This document shows positions 1 through 8,256 of a DNA stretch of 34,701 bases, one piece after another (positions within the stretch are counted from its first letter, which is position 1; every line of letters starts with the position of its first letter). The notes beneath the pieces were generated by a model. That model did not search any database and was not told the origin of the DNA. It was given only the letters and a program-made list of their open reading frames with translations. The translations under genes were made by a program, and so were the position numbers. Origin of the DNA: JAXGPF01 sp964650945 (GTDB lineage Bacteria > Verrucomicrobiota > Kiritimatiellia > JAAZAB01); assembly GCA_964650945.1 (NCBI GenBank), contig CAZYXU010000025.1, positions 1 through 34,701 of the forward strand. Reading direction: 5' to 3'.

Positions 1-1
1 A

Positions 2-1705
2 ACCTGCACCAATACCGCCGCGCAATCTCCCTACACCAGTTGGGAGACTGCCGCCACGAATATCCAGTGGGCCATGGACGCCGCATCCGCGGATGACGCG
101 GTGCTGGTCTCCAACGGCGTTTATCGCGCCGCCGGCACGGTGAACAATGTCGTCGCCTTTGAAAAAGATCTGACGCTGAGCAGCGTCAATGGGCCGGCGG
201 ACACCGTGATTGACGGGCAGGACGCGGCGCGTTGCGTCTGGTTGCGGTATCGTTCCACGCTGGACGGCTTCACCCTGTCCAATGGTTTTGCCGCCTGCGG
301 CGCCGGCGTTTACATGCAGAACAGCACCGGCACGGTCACAAACTGCTGGATGGTGGACAACGTTTGCACCGGCGTGACGTCGTCGTTTACTGCCGGCGCG
401 GGCCTCGCGCTGGACGGCGGCAATCCGCTGGCGACCGATTGTAAGATCTGGAACAACGAATGCCGGGCCGGCGATATAAGTAGCGGCTATGGCAGCGCTC
501 ATGGCGGCGGTGGTGGCGTCTGCATAATCACCGGCCTGGTGCAGTGCTGTTTCATCACCGGCAATAAATCGTTATATATCGGCGCCGCCGGCAATAACAG
601 CGGCGGCGGAGTATTTATCCGCGGGGGCGTGGTTTCCAACTGCACGATTGCCGGGAATGTCGGTCGAACCGGCGGCGGGATACGAACCAGTCTCGGCGTT
701 CCGGGCATGATCGTAGATTGCAGTATCAGCAACAATGTAGCCATTGATATTGCCGCCGGCGCCTCTCTGCAAGGCGGCATCATCATCGGCGGATCGGTTT
801 CCAGCAATGCGGCCGCGCGGTACGCCGGATTGTATTTGTCGCGAGGCGCAATGGTCTCCAATTGCCTTGTCAGCTTGAATACGTCCACTAGCGGCGCTTG
901 GAATGGGGTGGGGGTGGTAATGCTTTTAAATGACGAGGGATCGTTAGTGACGGATTGCGTCATCAGCGGCAATTTTACCAGCCTTGCGGGAACAGGCGCC
1001 GGCGGCGGAGTATCTTGCTACTACCCCCAGAATCGCGTTGTTAACTCCAGCATTTTAAACAACACTTCGCATTCCCACGGTGGAGGCGTTTATATCTACG
1101 GCAACAATGCCCCAGGCGGCGGGACGGTTTCGAATTGCATCATCAGCGGGAATGCCTCGACAAATTATTATGGCGGCGGAGTATATATGATTCAAGGCGG
1201 CACGTTGCGCAACTGTTTGATTTATAGCAACCAGGCGCTCCGCGCCGGCGGGGTCTATCTCGTCAACGGCTATATCAACACCAGCCGCGTCAGCGGCTGC
1301 ACCATCGTCGCCAATCGCACTACCACATCCTATGCTGGCGGGATGATTATTGACAATAGCAACGAAGTGTTCAACTGTATCATTGCCAGCAACACCATCA
1401 GCGACGGCAGTTTGAAAGACCTGGTTTGCATTGGCGCCGGATCTGAGACGATCTCGTATTCCTGCGCGCCGGAAGCGCCGCTGGTGCGCGGCAACATTAA
1501 CACCGCCCCGGATTTCGCGGATTTTGCGGGGCAAAATTACCGGCTGCTGCCCGGTTCGCCCGGGATTGACGCCGGCACGAATGAAACGTGGATGGCGGGC
1601 GCCGTGGAGTTGAACGGCCGATCCCGGATTGACCGGTTTATCCGCCGCGTGGACATGGGCTGTTACGAATATTTGTCCCAGGGCGCATTGTTCGGGGTGC
1701 GCTAA
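2..1705 (+). CDS. Secreted right-handed beta-helix / choice-of-anchor Q protein, 5' partial
   Basis: The frame is open to the left edge of the window, so the true start and any signal peptide lie outside it; the first internal ATG at 74 is unlikely to be the start because the upstream codons (for example SPYTSWETAATNIQ) fit the family. The protein is built of short repeats of the type GGGVY...SNC.I..N, about 20-30 residues each, typical of parallel beta-helix rungs. It ends with GSPGIDAGTN followed by VDMGCYEY, the hallmark of the choice-of-anchor Q domain found on exported PVC-group proteins. By family it should be extracellular or surface-bound, perhaps polysaccharide-binding or an inactive lyase-like fold; no catalytic residues can be assigned. 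An MBL-fold gene follows 21 bp downstream. The family call is firm, the function is not. Confidence 0.8.
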   Translation, partial: TCTNTAAQSPYTSWETAATNIQWAMDAASADDAVLVSNGVYRAAGTVNNVVAFEKDLTLSSVNGPADTVIDGQDAARCVWLRYRSTLDGFTLSNGFAACGAGVYMQNSTGTVTNCWMVDNVCTGVTSSFTAGAGLALDGGNPLATDCKIWNNECRAGDISSGYGSAHGGGGGVCIITGLVQCCFITGNKSLYIGAAGNNSGGGVFIRGGVVSNCTIAGNVGRTGGGIRTSLGVPGMIVDCSISNNVAIDIAAGASLQGGIIIGGSVSSNAAARYAGLYLSRGAMVSNCLVSLNTSTSGAWNGVGVVMLLNDEGSLVTDCVISGNFTSLAGTGAGGGVSCYYPQNRVVNSSILNNTSHSHGGGVYIYGNNAPGGGTVSNCIISGNASTNYYGGGVYMIQGGTLRNCLIYSNQALRAGGVYLVNGYINTSRVSGCTIVANRTTTSYAGGMIIDNSNEVFNCIIASNTISDGSLKDLVCIGAGSETISYSCAPEAPLVRGNINTAPDFADFAGQNYRLLPGSPGIDAGTNETWMAGAVELNGRSRIDRFIRRVDMGCYEYLSQGALFGVR

Positions 1706-1726
1706 TGATGCCATCGCCGGATTTTC

Positions 1727-2500
1727 ATGGAAATTAACTTGATCATCCTGGGATCCGCGTCCGGCGTGCCGACGGCGCGGCGCAATACCACCGCCGTCTG
1801 TTTACAGGCCGGCGCGCGCCTCTATCTGCTGGATGCCGGCGACGGCTGCGCCGGGCGCATGGCCGGCCTGGGACTGGACGTTAACCGCGTGGCCGCCGTG
1901 TTTCTTTCCCATATGCATATTGACCATGTCGGCGGCCTGCCGCTGCTGTTGCAAACCATGCAGTTGGCCGGGCGCAAAGCACCGCTGGATATATGCCTGC
2001 CGGCTGAGGGCCTGCCCGGACTCAAGCACTGGTTGAACACGGTGTACCTGATGCCCGAATTGCTGCCGTTTCCGCCGAAGTGGCCGGGCATCCGGGACCG
2101 CGCGACGTTTTATGACGACGGCTGCCTCCGGATGTGCGCCCGCCGCAATACGCATCTACAAGTGCGTCATGCGCAGTTGCGCTCATCTTATCCGGTGCAG
2201 GGACAGTCGTATTCATTCCAACTGGTCTGCGGCAAGCGGCGCATCGCCTATTCCGGCGATATCCGGCGGCTGGACGAAGTGCTGCCGCTGCTGGACGGCG
2301 GAGTGACGGATTGGCTGCTGTTGGAATGCGCGCATTATCCCCTGGACAGCGCGTGGGAGGCCTTGAACGGATTGGTTAGAACGATCGTCATCCATCATAT
2401 CCATCCGCGCCTGGACCAAAAAGGGAACGCGATCAAGCGGACGATCAAAAAACGATTTGCTGGCAATGTCATGATTGCCCGGGATGGCCTGGTTATATGA
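1727..2500 (+). CDS. MBL-fold metal-dependent hydrolase, RNase Z-like
   Basis: A 257-aa protein with the metallo-beta-lactamase-fold motif HMHIDH at residues 62-67, preceded by GSASGVPTARRNT near the N-terminus. This arrangement is that of the RNase Z/ElaC branch of the MBL superfamily, which binds two metal ions, usually zinc. Further candidate metal ligands are the Asp in AYSGDIRR and His residues in VIHHIHPRL near the C-terminus. RNase Z proper processes tRNA 3' ends, but many relatives act on other phosphodiesters, so the substrate is left open. The start at 1727 is chosen because the earlier ATGs at 1705 and 1708 are out of frame. The stop overlaps the next gene, a PHP phosphoesterase, by four bases (ATGA), which suggests translational coupling and linked phosphoester chemistry. 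Confidence 0.8.
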   Translation: MEINLIILGSASGVPTARRNTTAVCLQAGARLYLLDAGDGCAGRMAGLGLDVNRVAAVFLSHMHIDHVGGLPLLLQTMQLAGRKAPLDICLPAEGLPGLKHWLNTVYLMPELLPFPPKWPGIRDRATFYDDGCLRMCARRNTHLQVRHAQLRSSYPVQGQSYSFQLVCGKRRIAYSGDIRRLDEVLPLLDGGVTDWLLLECAHYPLDSAWEALNGLVRTIVIHHIHPRLDQKGNAIKRTIKKRFAGNVMIARDGLVI

Positions 2501-3264
2501 TCCTTCACGACCTGCATCTGCATACGCAGTATTCCGACGGCCGGAATACGGTAGGCGGCATGATCCATGCCGCCGTTGCGGTTGGTTTGCCGTGGATCGG
2601 ATTTGCCGATCATTACGATGCCGCGTGCAACCGGCTGGTTGAACAAAAGGCGGAGATTGGCCGCTCGCCTTATGTTCGACGCATTCATGTGCTGCGCGGC
2701 GCCGAAGTGAAGATCCGGCTGGACGGGACGCCGGCCATGGCGGATGAAGTTGCCGCGTCGCTGGATTACGTCTTGCTGGAGCCGGCCATGCCCGAATTGC
2801 GCAATGTGCCGGGTGGCAAGCGGAAAACCATGGCGGCCGCGATGCGCATGCTGACGCGTTCCGCCGAAAGGGCGCGCGGCGCCATTTATGCCCATCCCTT
2901 CAATTTCGGGCGGCTGCGCGATGACGTTGCACTGCGCGACCTTGACCGGCATTGGCTGCGCGGCTTGGCGCGGACTTTTGCGGAGCGCGGACATGTGTTT
3001 GAAATCATGAATAACATCTGGTATTGGTATCCCAGGACGGTCCCGGACCGTTTTGCCGGGGAATACGGGGAAATCATCATGCTGTTTGCCGATGCCGGCG
3101 TCGCCTTTTCACTTGGTTCCGATGCGCATTCCCTGTGCGGTGTCGGCAATCTGGGCTGGGCATTGAAAATGGCGCGTACTTGTCGGGTGACAGCGCGCCT
3201 GATAAAAATTTACCCGGCCCGGAATTCGCCAAAAATCTCATTGCCCCCGCCGCGGCCGCGATAG
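2497..3264 (+). CDS. PHP-domain phosphoesterase
   Basis: A 255-aa protein that opens with the PHP signature HDLHLHTQYSDG (His7 and His9 as metal ligands), has a second histidine motif FADHYDA, a third at YAHPFNFGRL and a closing GSDAH. Together these make the trinuclear metal site of the polymerase-and-histidinol-phosphatase family. Members include histidinol phosphatase HisK and YcdX-type phosphatases; the sequence does not identify the substrate and no his genes are nearby. It overlaps the MBL-fold gene by ATGA and is probably co-transcribed with it. The last 15 or so residues are proline- and basic-rich and look unstructured. The sulfatase downstream has its own promoter, so the operon probably ends here. 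Confidence 0.82.
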   Translation: MILHDLHLHTQYSDGRNTVGGMIHAAVAVGLPWIGFADHYDAACNRLVEQKAEIGRSPYVRRIHVLRGAEVKIRLDGTPAMADEVAASLDYVLLEPAMPELRNVPGGKRKTMAAAMRMLTRSAERARGAIYAHPFNFGRLRDDVALRDLDRHWLRGLARTFAERGHVFEIMNNIWYWYPRTVPDRFAGEYGEIIMLFADAGVAFSLGSDAHSLCGVGNLGWALKMARTCRVTARLIKIYPARNSPKISLPPPRPR

Positions 3265-3296
3265 AATTAACTATTTTTGCAAGTTATTAATATATT

Positions 3297-3324
3297 TTGA
3301 CAAATGCTGGTTGCAGGGGATAAT
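3297..3324 (+). promoter_or_regulatory. Candidate sigma70-type promoter of the sulfatase gene
   Basis: TTGACA at 3297-3302, a 16-nt spacer and GATAAT at 3319-3324. The expected start point lies about 10 nt before the ATG at 3342, giving a very short leader. The A+T-rich stretch upstream (3265-3300) fits an UP-like region. Not experimentally shown. Confidence 0.6.
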
Positions 3325-3341
3325 TTAAGGCAAACCATGCT

Positions 3342-5024
3342 ATGACAAAAAAAACAAGCCATACCACTGGCACAAGCACTCCCGGCCAACGACCGAATGT
3401 TTTGTTGCTGTTCACCGACCAGCAGCGGTTCGACACCATCGCCGCCGGCGGCTTCCCGCATATGTTGACACCCAACCTTGACCGTTTGGTGCGCGAAGGC
3501 TGCCATTTCACCAACGCCTACTCGCCCAATCCGGTCTGCGTGCCTGCGCGGCATAATGTGCTGACCGGGCTGCCCGCGCGTTACCACGGTTTTGCGGCGA
3601 ATTTTTCGTGCTACAATCGTTATTGCGGCCTGGCCGGAATTCCCTTGCCGCTCGCGGCGCTGCCGACACTGCCGCGGATTCTTTCAGATCACGGCTATCA
3701 CACCCGCGCCATAGGCAAGATGCATTTCCAACCGACGCGCCGGCATAATGGCTTTGACAAGATGGAATTAATGGAGGAGGGGCCGCGGTTTCGCGAAGAC
3801 GACGAATATGCGATGTATCTGAAAAACGTCGGGTTGGGCCATATCCTCAATATCCACGGCGTGCGCAACCTGCTTTACATGGCGCCGCAACGCTCGCTGA
3901 TCCCCGAGGAACATCACGGATCAACCTGGGTGGGCAAGCGCGCGTCGGCGTTCCTGCGCGCCGAGGCCGGCCGCCGCCCTTTCTTCCTCTGGGCAAGCTG
4001 GATTTCCCCGCATCCGCCATTCGATGTTCCCGACACTTTCGCCGGTTTGTATCAAGACCGGAATTTGCCTGCGCCGTCACGCAGCGCAACTCCCTGCTGG
4101 CCGGAAGTTACCTGGAGCAAAGTCAATGCACGCTTCCCGCCGGATAAAGAGGATCAATATGTCCGGCGCATGCGGGAGCTTTATTATGCGGCGATTTCCC
4201 TGGTGGACAAAAATGTCGGCAAAGTCCTTGACGCGCTGGATGAAATCGGCGAAACCGACAATACCTTGATCATCTTCACTTCCGATCATGGCGAGATGCT
4301 GGGCGATCATGGCGCGTACCAGAAAATGCTCCCATACGACAGTTGCGCCCGGATTCCTTTTATCGCGCGTTATCCGCGCCGCTTCCAGCCCGGCAGCGTC
4401 AGGAATGACTTTGTAGATTTGAACGACATCCTGCCCACCGTGCTGGATGTCTGCGGGTTGAAATATCCCGGCCCATACGAACTGCCCGGCGGCTCGATTT
4501 GCGGCAATCAAAAGGACCGCTCGCACCAATATATCGAATACCACAAGGAAAACCGGCGCTGGATCGCCATGCTGGATGAGCGTTATAAATACGGATATCA
4601 TTACGGCGGCGGACGGGAATTGCTTTTCGACCGCCAGGCCCATCCGGATGAGAGCATTAACCTGCTCGCAACTCGCCCCGATGGTCCGGAAGTCCGGGCG
4701 GCGCATGCCCGGTTGCGCGCACGACTCTGTGCATATGAAGAAAAATGGGGGCTGGAGGACTATGCCCGGGCCGGACAATTCCGGCATTATGACCAGTTCG
4801 ATTACAGCGCCCTGGCGAAATGCAACAATCAGTTTCCGCATTTCCAAGAAAATATTGCCGATCCGGAAGAAAAAAAGGCGATGAACGATTTTTCAGTTGA
4901 ATTGCTCAACGCCGCCGCGCCTGAACGGGATGTCATGCAGTTGCATGAAATGGCCCTGGATGACTGGGTGGGCGGCGGCGGTCCGCCGGATTTGGCGCAA
5001 AAAATCCGCGCTGAAAAACTGTAA
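3342..5024 (+). CDS. S1-family sulfatase
   Basis: A 560-aa alkaline-phosphatase-superfamily sulfatase. The N-terminal RPNVLLLFTDQQRFD supplies metal-binding aspartates. The sulfatase signature CVPAR at residues 66-70 carries the Cys that is converted to formylglycine in CxPxR enzymes. AIGKMHF contributes a conserved Lys and His, and FTSDHGEMLGDHG near residue 310 supplies the C-side metal ligands. The family hydrolyses sulfate esters of polysaccharides or small molecules such as choline sulfate; the substrate is not evident. No clear signal peptide is seen: the N-terminus MTKKTSHTTG is polar, so the enzyme may be cytoplasmic, although the start is supported by the promoter. A formylglycine-generating enzyme must be encoded elsewhere. 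A 14-bp inverted-repeat element follows the stop at once. Confidence 0.9.
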   Translation: MTKKTSHTTGTSTPGQRPNVLLLFTDQQRFDTIAAGGFPHMLTPNLDRLVREGCHFTNAYSPNPVCVPARHNVLTGLPARYHGFAANFSCYNRYCGLAGIPLPLAALPTLPRILSDHGYHTRAIGKMHFQPTRRHNGFDKMELMEEGPRFREDDEYAMYLKNVGLGHILNIHGVRNLLYMAPQRSLIPEEHHGSTWVGKRASAFLRAEAGRRPFFLWASWISPHPPFDVPDTFAGLYQDRNLPAPSRSATPCWPEVTWSKVNARFPPDKEDQYVRRMRELYYAAISLVDKNVGKVLDALDEIGETDNTLIIFTSDHGEMLGDHGAYQKMLPYDSCARIPFIARYPRRFQPGSVRNDFVDLNDILPTVLDVCGLKYPGPYELPGGSICGNQKDRSHQYIEYHKENRRWIAMLDERYKYGYHYGGGRELLFDRQAHPDESINLLATRPDGPEVRAAHARLRARLCAYEEKWGLEDYARAGQFRHYDQFDYSALAKCNNQFPHFQENIADPEEKKAMNDFSVELLNAAAPERDVMQLHEMALDDWVGGGGPPDLAQKIRAEKL

Positions 5025-5026
5025 TA

Positions 5027-5107
5027 TCCTGAATTTTGCACCGCGCAAGTTTGGCGCGGGGCAAGGCGGCGAGGGTGATGGTGTATTCATTCATGCAAAA
5101 TTCAGGA
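5027..5107. repeat. 81-bp palindromic REP/MITE-like element
   Basis: Perfect 14-bp inverted arms, TCCTGAATTTTGCA at 5027-5040 and its reverse complement at 5094-5107, enclose a GC-rich core with an inner CCGCGC...GCGCGG hairpin and a GCAAGGCGGCGAGG stretch. ATA flanks both ends and could be a 3-bp target duplication. It sits between the sulfatase stop and the acetyltransferase start. It resembles dispersed bacterial palindromic repeats; no other full copy is seen in this window. It could also act as a terminator, though no T-run follows. Confidence 0.55.
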
Positions 5108-5134
5108 ATATGCATAAATAAATCTGGAGGGAAT

Positions 5135-5674
5135 ATGCTCGAGGGAAAAATCAGAACACGCTGTCGTTTAAAAAATCGGTCGGTCCTGTTTCGCTATCCG
5201 CAATGGAGCGACCTACCGGAATTCACCCGCATGCGCCAGGCATTCCACAAAGAGCAGATCATGGCCAACAACGAAGCGGTGGACCAGGAACTGGCGGCGC
5301 GCCGTCTGGCCGACATCCTTGTCCGCATGGAAACCGGCCGCGCCCGCTGGCTGTTCGTTTTCATTGACGGCCGGCTGGCCGGGCAGGGACAGGTGGACAT
5401 CACCGGCAAATTATATGCAACCATCGGTCTGGCGCTCTTGAAAAACAGCCGGGGCTTGGGATTGGGGCGCCGCATGATGGAGTTGCTGGAACCCGAGGCG
5501 CTGGCGTTGAAACGCCGCCGCCTCTTCCTGACCGTCTGGAGCGCGAATACGGTGGCTTTCGAGTTGTACAAAAAGCTTGGATATTGCGAGGTCGGCCGGC
5601 GGCCGGACTGGCAGGTGATGCCCGGTGATTCCCGGCGCTATGCGGATATTGTGGAGATGATCAAGAAGATATGA
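5135..5674 (+). CDS. GNAT-family N-acetyltransferase
   Basis: A 179-aa protein with the GNAT fold. The acetyl-CoA-binding motif A is seen as RGLGLGRRMME (the R/QxxGxG/A pattern) around residue 110, followed by LFLTVWSANTVAFELYKKLGY, the usual motif B with its kinked helix and Tyr. The start at 5135 is preferred over the in-frame ATG at 5036 because CTGGAGGG lies just upstream and the earlier codons run through the palindromic repeat. The closing VEMIKKI is normal. The acceptor substrate is unknown. Its stop overlaps the start of the glutamine amidotransferase gene by ATGA, so the two are probably translated together. Confidence 0.82.
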   Translation: MLEGKIRTRCRLKNRSVLFRYPQWSDLPEFTRMRQAFHKEQIMANNEAVDQELAARRLADILVRMETGRARWLFVFIDGRLAGQGQVDITGKLYATIGLALLKNSRGLGLGRRMMELLEPEALALKRRRLFLTVWSANTVAFELYKKLGYCEVGRRPDWQVMPGDSRRYADIVEMIKKI

Positions 5675-6330
5675 TAATTTTCATCGTGTCCGACTCGTAC
5701 GAGAATTTCTGCCAGGGCGGCTGGCTCAAAGCCCGCCATACCCTGCAGGAAATCGCCCGGGATGAATGCCTTGCTTTGCATTACACCCAGGTCAGCCTGG
5801 ACCTGGTCCGGCGCCTGCAACCATGGGCCATCTGCGGCAGCGGCGGGAGTGCGCCTTACGACTCCTACGATATCCTTTCCCACGCCGCCTACCGGCGCGT
5901 GGTTACCGGGGCCGGCGTCCCGCAGATCGGAATTTGCCGCAGCCATCAATTGCTGACGCATTATTTCGGCGGCCGGATCGGTTTGATGCGGAAACTGAAA
6001 CCGGATGAACCGGATGCGGCATCATACAGCCCGGGCTATTTCAAGGAGTGGGGGGTGTGTCCGGTGCGCGTTGTCGAAAACGATCCGCTTTTCGCCGGCT
6101 GCGGCAAAATCATTCGCGTGCATCAGGCGCATGCCTGGGAAGTCAAACGGATCGGCGCCGGCTTTATGCTCCTTGCGGGTTCTGTTGATTGCAAAGTGCA
6201 GGCCGTGCGCCACCGGCGCCAGCCGATTTATGGCGTTCAATTCCACCCGGAAGTCCGGCACGCGGCGTATCCCGATGGAGTGCGCATCCTGGAAAACTTT
6301 TTCAAATTTGCCCGCGCCTGGCGGGGATGA
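5671..6330 (+). CDS. Class I glutamine amidotransferase-like protein
   Basis: A 219-aa stand-alone class I (triad) GATase-like protein. The nucleophile elbow is GICRSHQ with Cys89, the oxyanion segment is GSGGSAPYD, and the His-Glu pair is in VQFHPE (His192, Glu194). The elbow normally reads GxCxGxQ; here Arg-Ser replaces the usual Leu-Gly, so the catalytic loop is atypical, but the three triad residues are present. Class I GATases release ammonia from glutamine, or hydrolyse gamma-glutamyl amides in the PuuD-type branch. No synthase partner is adjacent, so a hydrolase or a regulatory role is possible. It is coupled to the upstream GNAT by a four-base overlap. A 56-bp repeat with a mini-ORF begins 12 bp after the stop. 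Confidence 0.75.
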   Translation: MIIFIVSDSYENFCQGGWLKARHTLQEIARDECLALHYTQVSLDLVRRLQPWAICGSGGSAPYDSYDILSHAAYRRVVTGAGVPQIGICRSHQLLTHYFGGRIGLMRKLKPDEPDAASYSPGYFKEWGVCPVRVVENDPLFAGCGKIIRVHQAHAWEVKRIGAGFMLLAGSVDCKVQAVRHRRQPIYGVQFHPEVRHAAYPDGVRILENFFKFARAWRG

Positions 6331-6342
6331 AGGAATGAACTT

Positions 6343-6398
6343 GATGAGTAAATTTCAAAACTCACGTTTTGAATGAATTCAGGATTCAGAAGTCAAAA
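6343..6398. repeat. Dispersed 56-bp repeat with mini-ORF, copy A
   Basis: It matches 34646-34701 at 54 of 56 positions. It contains the 10-codon frame MSKFQNSRFE (6344-6376) preceded by AAGGA, and a perfect hairpin TTCAAAAC-TCAC-GTTTTGAA at 6354-6373. The tail is built of ATTCAGGATTCAGAA-type low-complexity units. In both places it directly follows a stop codon, so it may act as a 3'-end structure. The second copy is cut by the window end. Confidence 0.75.
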
Positions 6399-6458
6399 TT
6401 CAGAATGATTGCAAATGGCACAAGATCAATGTTATACGTTTCTGTAAAATTTCAGGTA

Positions 6459-6487
6459 CCGAACACTGAACACCGAACACTGAACAC
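6459..6487. repeat. 7-bp tandem repeat (CNGAACA, four units)
   Basis: Four tandem units alternate CCGAACA and CTGAACA and end 17 bp before the CocE-type hydrolase start. No function is assigned; it could be a slippage-prone upstream spacer. Confidence 0.6.
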
Positions 6488-6504
6488 TTTTGAAAGAGAC
6501 TCTG

Positions 6505-8250
6505 ATGAAAGCGCCGGCGATTGCCAGAAAATTTGCGGTATTACTGCTTGCCGTTCTCCAAGCCGGAATTGGTTTATCCCAAACCGTGGGCAACGAAGAA
6601 CGCGACGCCCGCGCCGCCAGTGAACTGAAATCCTATCTGCAACAATACCCCGCCGCGGATGCGGATGGCGATGGCGTCCTGGCGGCGGCCGAACGCGATC
6701 ACCACCGGCGGCAGACAGTCCTCGCGAAATTCCCGTCCGGCGCCACCAATTTTTTCGTCCGGATGCCCATGCGCGACGGCGTGCGCCTGGCGACGGAGGT
6801 CTTTTTGCCGTCCGGCGCCGGGCCATGGCCGGTCGTGTTGACCCGCACCGCCTACGGGCGCTGGAGCGCGGCCTTGCGCGATGCCGGTTCGTTCGGCCGG
6901 CAGGATGTCGCGTTTGTCACCCAGGACTTGCGCGGGGACGGCGATTCGGAAGGCGCGGGGACGTTCGATCCGTTGTCTTTCGACAATGAAATTGAAGACG
7001 GCTATGACGCCGTGGAGTGGATTGTGCGCCAGCCGTGGTGCAATGGCCGGGTCGGCATCCAGGGAACCAGCGGCCATGGCTTTGCCGGGTGCATGGCCCT
7101 GCTGGCCAATCCGCCGCATCTGGCGGCGGTGCAGTCCATCAATTCCGGCGGCAATGCGTACCTGTACTGGGCCTTTCAGAATGGCGCGCGCCGCTATATG
7201 TTCGATTGGATGAAAAATCGCAATGCCGCCGTGTCCGACTGGCCCAAACCGACCATCCAAATGTTTGACCGCGCGGCCTATGACGTGCGGGTGCGGCAGA
7301 GCGCCGCTTCCAACCAGGCGGTCTTCATCGCCAGTTCGGGATGGTATGACATCTTTGCCGAGTCCGCGCTGGATTACCTGGCCGCCTATGGCGGCAGTCA
7401 AAAAATATTCGTCACCATGAACGCCAGCGGGCATGGCGCCATGCAAGGCCTTAAATTTCCCAAACGCCCTTTGCCGCCCGGGGGAAAAAGCCCGGATTTT
7501 GTTTCAGTCCTGAAAGGCGGCGTGGAATTGCCGGCCCGGCCGCTTTTGCTGTATTATCTGATGGGCGATGTCAGTTCCTCGAATGCGCCGGGCAACGTCT
7601 GGAAAACCGCGCATGAATGGCCGCTGCCCCATACCCCGACGCGGTTTTATCTGAACGGGTCGGGCGGGTTGTCGCGTGAACCATCCGGCGCAACGAATGT
7701 TGGTTTGAGTTTTATTTGTTCCCCGACCAATCCCGTGCCGACTCTGGGCGGCGCCATGATGGGGTCGCCCGGGCCGGTGGACCAGCGGCCGCTGGCGGGC
7801 CGCCCGGATTTGTTGCGGTTCGCGTCGGCGCCGCTGACGGCGCCGCTGGAAATTACCGGCAAAGTCCGCGCCCATTTGTATGTCAGCACCGATGTGCCGG
7901 ATTGCATGTTGGTGGTGAAATTGGTGGATGTTTATCCGGATGGCTATGAAGCTCTGATCCGCGAGGGCGCGATGACGGCCCGCTTCTGGCAGGGACTGGA
8001 TCGGCCCGAGCCGCTGGAAACCGGGCGGGTGTACAAATTGGATATGGATCTGTGGAGCACCGCGTATGTCTTCAACGCCGGCCACCAAATGGCCGTGTAC
8101 GTGGCCGGGAACGATGCGCCCAAGTACGAAATCCACCCCCACACCTACGCGCCTTGCGATGGGTGGAGCAATTCCATTTCCGCCCGGCACACCGTGCATT
8201 TGTTCGGCGCGCATGCCAGTTGCTTGATTTTGCCGGTGATCGCGGAATAA
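6505..8250 (+). CDS. Secreted CocE/NonD-family X-Pro dipeptidyl-peptidase-like hydrolase
   Basis: A 581-aa protein from the ATG at 6505 (an in-frame TTG lies at 6490). A basic N-terminus followed by AVLLLAVLQAGIGLSQT is a likely Sec signal peptide. DADGDGVLAAAE near residue 50 looks like an EF-hand/dockerin-type calcium loop. The alpha/beta-hydrolase core has VRLATEVFLP, TRTAYGRWS and TQDLRGDGDSEG, and the nucleophile elbow GTSGHG with Ser189. The C-terminal third is the PepX_C jelly-roll (LYVSTDVPDCMLVVKLVDVYPDG). The family includes cocaine esterase, glutaryl-7-ACA acylase and X-Pro dipeptidyl peptidases; the true substrate is unknown. The gene converges on the next one with only 6 bp between stops. 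Confidence 0.85.
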   Translation: MKAPAIARKFAVLLLAVLQAGIGLSQTVGNEERDARAASELKSYLQQYPAADADGDGVLAAAERDHHRRQTVLAKFPSGATNFFVRMPMRDGVRLATEVFLPSGAGPWPVVLTRTAYGRWSAALRDAGSFGRQDVAFVTQDLRGDGDSEGAGTFDPLSFDNEIEDGYDAVEWIVRQPWCNGRVGIQGTSGHGFAGCMALLANPPHLAAVQSINSGGNAYLYWAFQNGARRYMFDWMKNRNAAVSDWPKPTIQMFDRAAYDVRVRQSAASNQAVFIASSGWYDIFAESALDYLAAYGGSQKIFVTMNASGHGAMQGLKFPKRPLPPGGKSPDFVSVLKGGVELPARPLLLYYLMGDVSSSNAPGNVWKTAHEWPLPHTPTRFYLNGSGGLSREPSGATNVGLSFICSPTNPVPTLGGAMMGSPGPVDQRPLAGRPDLLRFASAPLTAPLEITGKVRAHLYVSTDVPDCMLVVKLVDVYPDGYEALIREGAMTARFWQGLDRPEPLETGRVYKLDMDLWSTAYVFNAGHQMAVYVAGNDAPKYEIHPHTYAPCDGWSNSISARHTVHLFGAHASCLILPVIAE

Positions 8251-8256
8251 ACTACC

